A DNA stretch of 46,527 bases from Mastigamoeba balamuthi (taxonomy: Eukaryota; Evosea; Mastigamoebida; Mastigamoebidae). The notes beneath the pieces are model-generated. The model ran no database searches. It was given only the letters and a program-made list of their open reading frames with translations, and had not been told where the DNA came from. Position numbers and translations under genes: made by a program. Shown here one piece after another: positions 40,645 to 46,527 of this stretch (position 1 is the stretch's first letter; each line of letters starts with the position of its first letter). The stretch covers positions 402,229 to 448,755 of the forward strand of contig CACRSC010000017.1 of assembly GCA_902651635.1 (NCBI GenBank). Direction: 5' to 3'.

Positions 40645-43139
40645 ATGAGAGTCCTCGTCGCTGTCCGCGAGCTCGAGATCTCGGTCTTCGTGGGTGCTGG
40701 GGGCCAGCTGGTCCGCTGGCTGGCCTTTGCTGCGTGCCGCAGGTACTGCGAGGCTGCGGGCCTCTACCCCGACGAGCTACAGCCGCTCTTCATCGGCAGG
40801 CCGGCCTCCTCGGGCACCTTCCACGTCTGCGACCCGTACCTCCGTGTCTGCGATACTGCAGCGGACGGCTCCAAGCTGTGGGTCATCCCCGAGGGCGACG
40901 AGGTCCCCCTGGACGGTACCGCGACCCGCGAGCAGTTCGCATTCCCGCAGGCCTGACAGCGCTGTCCTCCCCCGTCCAGTTCTGTATCCCGGGCAGGCCG
41001 AGGCGCCGCTGCCAGTCCACGACGCCTCTGTCGAGGGCAAGGAGGGGGAGGAGCACCCGGAGGTCCAGGTGGTGGGCGCGACGCCCGCGAGCTCTGCCAA
41101 GACTCGGGCGCCTGTGGCCACCAACAGGAGAACCTACACAGCCACAGAGGCGTACAACTACGACGACACTATGGTCTTTGCGCAGTCGCTGGCGCGCGTG
41201 CTGGGCAACCTGACGCTCAAGGAGGTCGTGTGCTGGAGCAGGAGCGGCAAGACCATCATCATCTACGACAAGGAGGCCTTTGCCCGCGACGTGATGCCGC
41301 GCGTGTTCCCCTACAGCAGCATCGACCAGTTCCAGAAGAACCTCGTGCGTGCTCCCGCGCTCCCGCATCGCTGAGCTTCCCTCGCAGGAGCGGTGTGGGT
41401 TCATCAAGAGCTACCCACCCGCGGGGGAGGAGGCGGCCCCGCGGTACGCCAACGAGGTGCGCATGGAGTTTGTGTCGCCGTTCTGCACGAAGTTGGAGAT
41501 CAGCCCAGAGACCATCGAGAGCAACGTGGCGACTGCGGTGAAGCTCTTCAAGCAGCTCGGGGCACAGAGGCGCAAGCGCGAGGGCTTCATCCCGCTGGTG
41601 ATCGCCCCTGGTGGACGGAGGCGGCTCTCGCCCGCGGACTTTGGCGAGGCCGAGGACAGGCAGATACTCGGGCCGCTGTTCCAGGTCATCAGCGACGGCG
41701 CCGCGTTCAACACGATGATCAAGGACGAGGTCCGCGTGTACTCGCTGCTGAGCAAGGACGAGCCGCACGAGGACGCCGCGGTGCTGCGCCAGGTCGTGAC
41801 GGCGTTCCTCCCGCAGCTCGTCGCCGCGTTCCGGTACTACAGCTACGCTCACGGCGACCACCCCGCGTGCCTCACGATGAGCGACTTCGTGGGCGGCGTC
41901 ATCGACATGGGCCTCGTCAGCGAGGAGACCGCGCCCCTGAGCAAGACAGCGAGCTTCCGCGTAGACTCGACAGCGAGCTCGAGGGCCAACACCGCCAATG
42001 TGGGGCCCGGCCAGAGGCCCAGCGCGCCTCCCTCAGCTGTTCCCTCGGACCGCCCGCAGCTCGATCAGTCGGGAGTCCCGGGCCCTGGCGCCGCGCAGCC
42101 AGTGCAGGCACTGCAGGCGGTGCCCCGGTCCCAGAGCTTCGTGATAAAGTCGGACGCAGTTGTGCCTCTCCGGGACAAGCAGTCGTCGCTCTCGCAGGGC
42201 TGCCTGCTGACCCAGGAGCACGGGCCCGCGCAGGTCGCCAAGTCGCAGAGCTTCATCAGCAGGGGCGCCAGCAGGGCGGGCGAGCAACGCGCGATCTCGC
42301 GGTCGTCGAGCTTCCTGAGCACGACCAGCTCGCGCAGGTTCGGGGCGCCCGAGTCGGCGCCGGCGCCGGTGCTGCCGACGGCGGTGCTCAACGCCAAGGA
42401 CGCCGAGATCGTCTTCATGGAGGCCAACTCGCGGTCGGCCGGCGGCGGCGACAACTCGCGCCAGATGGTCTTCCCCGAGTTCATGTCGGCGCTCATGCGC
42501 CTCAGCTCGCGCTACGCCGAGCGCACTGGCGCCAAGCGCCGGACGCGGACGGTGTCCTCGATGGCCTCGATGCGCGGCGGGCAGCGGCCCTACAGGCTCA
42601 GCGAGGCTTTCGAGTCGCTCGTGGGCGCGTGCGTGCTGCCCAAGGCCGAGGCGTGGCGGCGGGCCGACTACAGCGTGCTGCGCGTCGTGCAGCTGATCGC
42701 GCAGAAGGAGCAGCTCAGCAAGGCGGTCCAGGCCCGCGACACGCGGATGCGCGAGGCCTACTACGCCGTCAGCGCCCCGGACACGCGCCTCTCGTACGAG
42801 AAGCTCCGCGCGGCCGTGCTGCACGCGACGCAGGACATCGACGGGCCCGAGGCGGCGGTGCTGACCGCCAGGCGGGCGTTCGCCATCGCCTGCGCCTCGC
42901 ACGCGCCCAGCGACACGCCCATGTCGACGGCGGGGACGTTCATCAGCCCGACGCTGTTCAGCGCGACGGTGCTCGTGACGGCGATCATCTGCAGCAAGCA
43001 GGCCGAGGCGCTGGCCGAGCTCCCCAAGATCGGGGTGGAGAACGTCGACGTCACGGCCATCTGCACGCTGCTCGACAGGGTGCTCGACTCGGTCATCGCC
43101 AGCACAGTGGTTGTGCAGCCCAAGCAGAAACATAAATAA
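40645..43139 (+). CDS. HSF-type winged-helix protein with EF-hand-like C-half
   Basis: Exons 40645-40915, 40980-41344 and 41388-43139 give about 795 aa. An N-terminal compact domain (MRVLVAVRELEISVFVG, VRWLAFAACRRY) of ubiquitin-like flavour is followed by a heat-shock-factor DNA-binding-like fold (about 155-220): FAQSLARVLGNLTLKEVVCW, SRSGKTIIIYDKEAFARDVM, PRVFPYSSIDQFQKNL and ERCGFIKS. The recognition-helix SFVRQLN of HSF is QFQKNLE, so DNA specificity is doubtful. A helical region with LVAAFRYYSYAHGD...LTMSDFVGG and VFPEFMSALMRLSSRYAE follows; this resembles EF-hand-derived repeats of large ciliary and protist proteins. Between them lies a Ser/Arg-rich linker with repeated SQSF(I/V) motifs. 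Function unclear. Confidence 0.6.
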
Positions 43140-43250
43140 GATGAGACAATTGTTTGTACGCTCTGCATCGCCACCGTGTTGGCTGTGTTGCGTAACCACC
43201 AGACAGAGAGTTGAGAATCGCTAAGTTGTGCGCACACCACAAATGCGAAG

Positions 43251-43256
43251 AAAAAA
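43251..43256 (-). terminator. Pol III terminator, T6
   Basis: Six T residues on the minus strand, 5 nt past the tRNA 3' end. Confidence 0.6.
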
Positions 43257-43261
43257 GATCT

Positions 43262-43332
43262 GGGCTCTTCCCGGAATCGAACCGGGGCCACCTGTACCCA
43301 AAACAGGTATTTTACCACTAAACTAAAGAGCC
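43262..43332 (-). tRNA. tRNA-Pro (anticodon UGG)
   Basis: 71 nt, intronless. The acceptor stem GGCTCTT pairs with AAGAGCC. The D arm contains TTTAGTGGTAAAAT (box A). The anticodon arm CCTGT-TTTGGGT-ACAGG places TGG at 34-36. The T arm carries GGTTCGATTCC (box B). There is no encoded CCA. It lies between the HSF-like gene and the ATPase relic, antisense to the former. Confidence 0.92.
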
Positions 43333-43544
43333 AGGCCCAAATACTATTCAGTCCTTTTTTGATCGGCGAACGTATCGCAACACCGTCAATTCTCCTGACT
43401 CCGTCCGTTCCGGCGTCTCTCCATGCGTGTCTCGCCGGCACGCGGCCGACTGCGGATTTCGTACCATTCGTCGGTCTGTATCCGTGCTCCATTCTCCAGA
43501 GGACTTCGACGCGGCAGCGCACGCCCTCGCCAGAGATTGCGACA

Positions 43545-43888
43545 AAGGGCACGCGGTCGTCGTCGGCAAGGCTCTGCCACGCTGGCGCTTCTCCTAGAGC
43601 ACGACTTCAACATCCAGGCCTCGAGGTAACTCACAGCCCTGCGCACCTGCGTTCTCACTGCGCCGATGCCCAGGCCCAGGGCATGCGTGGTCGTCGCCGT
43701 CGACGGTGCTGTGATTGGTGACATCGGCCTTGCTGACCAGCCGCGCGAGGAGAGCCGCTCCATCATCAGCGCCGCGGCATCCAGTGCTGGATGATCACCG
43801 ACGACAACTTGTACACCGCGAGCGCCGTGGCCAGCGCCATCGGGATGGACCCGGGCCGCGTGTTCGCGGGTGTCCTTGCCGGGCATGT
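43545..43888 (+). pseudogene. P1B heavy-metal ATPase, P-domain part (broken)
   Basis: Fragments of the phosphorylation/nucleotide-domain C-half of a CPx-type ATPase: HAVVVGK, LLLEHDFNIQAS, ACVVVAVDGAVIGDIGLAD, PREESRSIIS, QCWMITDDN, ASAVASAIGMDPGRVFAGVL and AGH. An intron-like 48-nt segment (GTAACT...CCCAG, 43627-43674) joins the second and third. Two frameshifts (near 43580 and 43773) and the motif TGDN changed to TDDN indicate loss of function. No GDG(V/I)ND segment follows. It faces the A-domain part on the other strand. Confidence 0.62.
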
Positions 43889-43984
43889 ATGGGCCTGTCG
43901 GATGTCACAGTCATTGTCTCGTCTCTGCTCCTCAACTTTGACATCACTCACTGCCGCCGTAACTACTCAAGGGAGGAGAGAAAG

Positions 43985-44560
43985 CAATTGCTTTGGCCAT
44001 CCTCTGCCGAGTTGAGTTTTTGGATTCTCTGCCTGTGTTACGGGGACGTGAGACCCCGAGTGCAGGGGCAGGCCACCATGAGCGTCGAGATGGCGACAGG
44101 AATGCGAGCAGGAATGGCGATGTGCTGTGCTCATCGAGCTCACGTGGGGAGGCGACCTGTGCCCAAGGGCGAACCAGATCACCCAGACGGACGCAGACAT
44201 GCAGACGATTGTGGGCACTCTGACTCAGGCGATATGTCAGCGATAGCCTGGGCACCCTGGACATCTGGGCGTTCTTGACAAACGTGATGATCTGCGAGAG
44301 GAAGCTCTGGCCCCTGACCGCAGTGGCCCTGACGTGGAAGATGCTGTTGAGGTTCAGCATTGTGCTGATGACCTTGCTGCTGACGTTCTTCTCGATGGGG
44401 ATGCTCTCACTAGAGAGCATGCTCTTGTTGACAAGTGACAAGCTGAATGTAATGGTGCTGCCTGCAGGATCTTAACACCAGGGATCACCTGATGGGTGGG
44501 AATTCCCCTGAAAAAGGTGATATCTGCCATCAGTTTTCGTCTCTGGAAAAACATGATGTG
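43985..44560 (-). pseudogene. P1B heavy-metal ATPase, A-domain and CPC part (broken)
   Basis: Minus-strand pieces in order: VIPGVKILQA, then VNKSMLSSESIPIEKNV (the VDESMLTGES loop with TGES changed to SSES), LNLNSIFHVRATAVRGQSFL, SQIITFVKNAQMSRVP, a frameshift, VPTIVCMSASVWVIWFALGH, another frameshift, then AISTLMVACPCTRGL with the metal-binding CPC. These are the actuator domain and the CPC transmembrane helix of copper/heavy-metal ATPases. Multiple frame changes and the mutated TGES mark a pseudogene. The C-half of the same family lies inverted at 43.5-43.9 kb. Confidence 0.7.
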
Positions 44561-44621
44561 TGTTGTGACGGATGCTCAGAATGCTCAGAATTGGCTGTGC
44601 TTCACAGCACGTACAGAAGGC

Positions 44622-45035
44622 TCATGTGTGAGTGTGTATACAAAATTGTGCACGATTCTGAATGAGTACCCCTGAAGTGGTGTTGCTGCCCTTGAGGGAC
44701 TCGTACTCCCTCCAATTGGCATTCTCAGACTTGAGGAGCTCCAGCTGCTTCTTGAGCCCCTTGTTCTGGCTCTTCAATGTTGCAATGAGCACTTGCTGCT
44801 TATGCAGGTCATTGGTCACCCTGAGCTGCTCTGTCTTGTTCATGATGATCTTGTCCTTTAACTTGGCCCTGGCAGCCTTCAGGCCCTTGATGATCTGGTC
44901 CTGCTGCTGTGCTGGAACATGTAGACCTGATGCAGCAGAGGTGATCTGATCAATCAGCCTCTGCATCTTGTTCTGAGTTCTTCTGTTCAGCACATTATGG
45001 TCCTTCATATGATCTGTAGTGCCATAAGCATACAT
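44622..45035 (-). CDS. Hypothetical coiled-coil protein
   Basis: Open frame of 137 codons starting MYAYGTTDHMKDHN. A charged helical region from about 20 to 115 (KMQRLIDQIT, IKGLKAARAKLKDKI, HKQQVLIATLKSQNKGLKKQ) has heptad-like leucines, predicting a coiled coil. The last 16 residues after GSNTTSG may be intron read-through (GTACTC donor). It lies in the lower-GC end of the window, so codon use differs from the rest. No family recognised. Confidence 0.45.
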   Translation of the reverse strand: MYAYGTTDHMKDHNVLNRRTQNKMQRLIDQITSAASGLHVPAQQQDQIIKGLKAARAKLKDKIIMNKTEQLRVTNDLHKQQVLIATLKSQNKGLKKQLELLKSENANWREYESLKGSNTTSGVLIQNRAQFCIHTHT

Positions 45036-46527
45036 TTCTCATGCTGTTTCTGTGGTTGAATTGCTTTAGTGCCATGTGCTGCTAAGTTTGTGCCAGAGAT
45101 GGCCGTCAGTCAGCTTATGCCAAGCACAAGCACGAGTGTTCATCACTGATGGGGGCACACAGCTTTGCAGTGTCTAGTCTAGGCATCAGATTACCCGAGA
45201 CACAGTCTGGAAAAGTCCCTGGTGGGATGAGAAGCGGCCACGAAAGAGGATTTCCCACTCTTGGGGGTACTGGGCTTCATCATACTGCTCAACATGACTT
45301 GTTTCAGGCAGTGCAAAATCTCACTAAAAAGTCAGCAACGGTACACAGCAGCTGTCTTCAGATGAAGTCACACTCTAATGCTGGTCTCTATAAGGACCAT
45401 ACAAAACCAGAAGGCATTATCACAGCATGGAGCCGGATCCAACTCAGCCAGATCAGAGCTGCTCCAGATGAGGGCACTGCAGGCCCAGATCAGAAGCCTG
45501 TGGCTACAAGAACAACATTCTGGCCATGACAGTCATTCCCATTCTGGCTGGCAGGCACAAGGGAATTCACTAATATCAGAACAGCTGGGCTGTAGTTACT
45601 GGTATCTGATAGTCTGCAGTTCCCATGGCTATCAGGCAGAGATGAGTTACAATAGTGTGTCATTCAGCTGGTTGAAGTCCTTAAGCATGTCCTTCGTGCC
45701 CCTGCGAAATGAGACATTCTTACATCTCCTTGATTGCAATGGCAATGGTGTTTCATCTGGTGTTTCCATAATTATGCAGTCTTTCTCTCCTTTTGTCTGC
45801 TCTGTCAGAACTTGATTCATCACTGTAAGGACTGGGACAACTGGTCATCTGCACTCCCCTCAAAGTGGATTCTGATGCACAAAGGCTGCAGTACAGGGTC
45901 AGAACAGTTAAGGGAACTGCTTAAGAGATCCCAAACTTCAGAGAGCTCATACTTGAGCTCACTTAGGGCAGAAGTCGAGTCTTCCCTCCTCAGCCCCCTT
46001 CCAGCTTCAATTTTCGCTCTGGATCATACAATCTTCTAACAGAGAGCCCACTAGACTCTGAATGCCACAAGAAGGGCTTTCTGAAATGAATGCTTCATTC
46101 AATGGGAAAACGACGTTCTGGATGCATCACACAATGTGCAGATAGAATTCTTAGGTTTCCACTCTAATATTCAACAGGTAGGTATGCCTGATTGTCGAAA
46201 CTCTTAGATAGTTGTACACAGAGTTGGCTGTGCATGGAAGTGCCCTGAGAGCCCCTTATGATGAAGCACAGGTGTGCAGTGTGTTCAACTCTGTCCCGCC
46301 TGCACTGCACTTTTTCAAGATTGATGATTTTTCAACATGATATCCCAGGTGACGGTCACCAAAACTGCAAAGAGACGTTTAAAATTAAGAGACGTTTCGG
46401 AAACAAGTTAATACTAGATTCATTCGGGAAAACCCTGGAGCAGGTTTTCCCAGAACATACCCCGGACCTGGCCCCCAAGCCCCACAAATCCAATCACTCC
46501 CCGAGACCCCCCATGCACTCCGTCTCC
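45036..46527. other. Lower-GC terminal region without recognised gene
   Basis: Several open plus frames (45149-45529, 45378-45815, 45734-46039) overlap each other, have no domain resemblance and no clear splice structure. A small direct repeat agagacgttt occurs at 46371 and 46390. Base composition is visibly nearer 45-50% GC than the GC-rich remainder. Confidence 0.4.

Noticed and set aside
41259-43199. Overlapping minus-strand frames opposite the HSF-like gene
   Set aside because: Arg/His/Gly-rich shadows without start context; the plus frame is continuous for 584 codons.

Overview
The window is eukaryotic nuclear DNA from a GC-rich, intron-dense protist. The evidence is split genes with short spliceosomal introns (about 41-430 nt, many with a CTGAC-like branch point), a Pol III tRNA gene, and typical eukaryotic products: CCT1, ARL3, augmin HAUS6, a WIP-like actin regulator, calpain, a class III cyclase and an NHE-type exchanger. 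ARL3 and augmin suggest a cell with cilia and a complex mitotic apparatus. The receptor and zinc-finger styles recall free-living Amoebozoa (an archamoeba is possible), but the lineage is an inference. It is a draft assembly: there are N positions at 4528, 27002 and 33016-33352, and two of them damage genes.

Layout, left to right. 1-200 (-): 5' end of an MIT-domain gene. 563-2500 (-): HAUS6, divergent from CCT1 (2775-5236, +). 5376-8832: a head-to-tail tandem duplication carrying two tiny two-transmembrane genes on the minus strand. The first unit is intact and the second is decayed, and the duplication also copied the ARL3 promoter and its start-codon exon. ARL3 (8790-9664), a beta-trefoil lectin-like gene (10078-10794) and adenosylhomocysteinase (11288-13016) follow on +. 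13.0-14.7 kb holds relics (a CCT1 fragment and a two-TM fragment). An NHE8-like exchanger (14688-17267, +) converges on a large receptor pseudokinase with two periplasmic-binding-like ectodomain segments (17513-21806, -). An ArsB-type transporter (22809-24949, -) is divergent from an intronless SUFU-domain gene (25273-26076, +). 26.2-28.3 kb contains two broken cyclic-nucleotide phosphodiesterase copies. A coiled-coil protein ending in the same two-TM module (28663-29764, +) converges on a WIP/verprolin-like gene (29888-32143, -), which is divergent from a calpain with PBZ-like zinc fingers (32269-35523, +). A PH-domain gene (35748-37052), a transmembrane cyclase (37713-40466) and an HSF-fold protein (40645-43139) follow on +. 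The end holds tRNA-Pro(UGG), an inverted, broken heavy-metal P-type ATPase and about 2 kb of visibly lower-GC DNA with one coiled-coil frame.

Working together: signalling is prominent (cyclase, phosphodiesterase relics, receptor pseudokinase, calpain, PH protein), alongside ion transport (NHE, ArsB-like, P1B relic) and cytoskeleton or folding (augmin, WIP, CCT1, ARL3). The most unusual signals are the two-TM gene family with its half-decayed tandem duplication, an intron 5' splice site that favours C at +4 (GTNCGY, including two GCACGC introns), the receptor pseudokinase, and the calpain-zinc-finger fusion.
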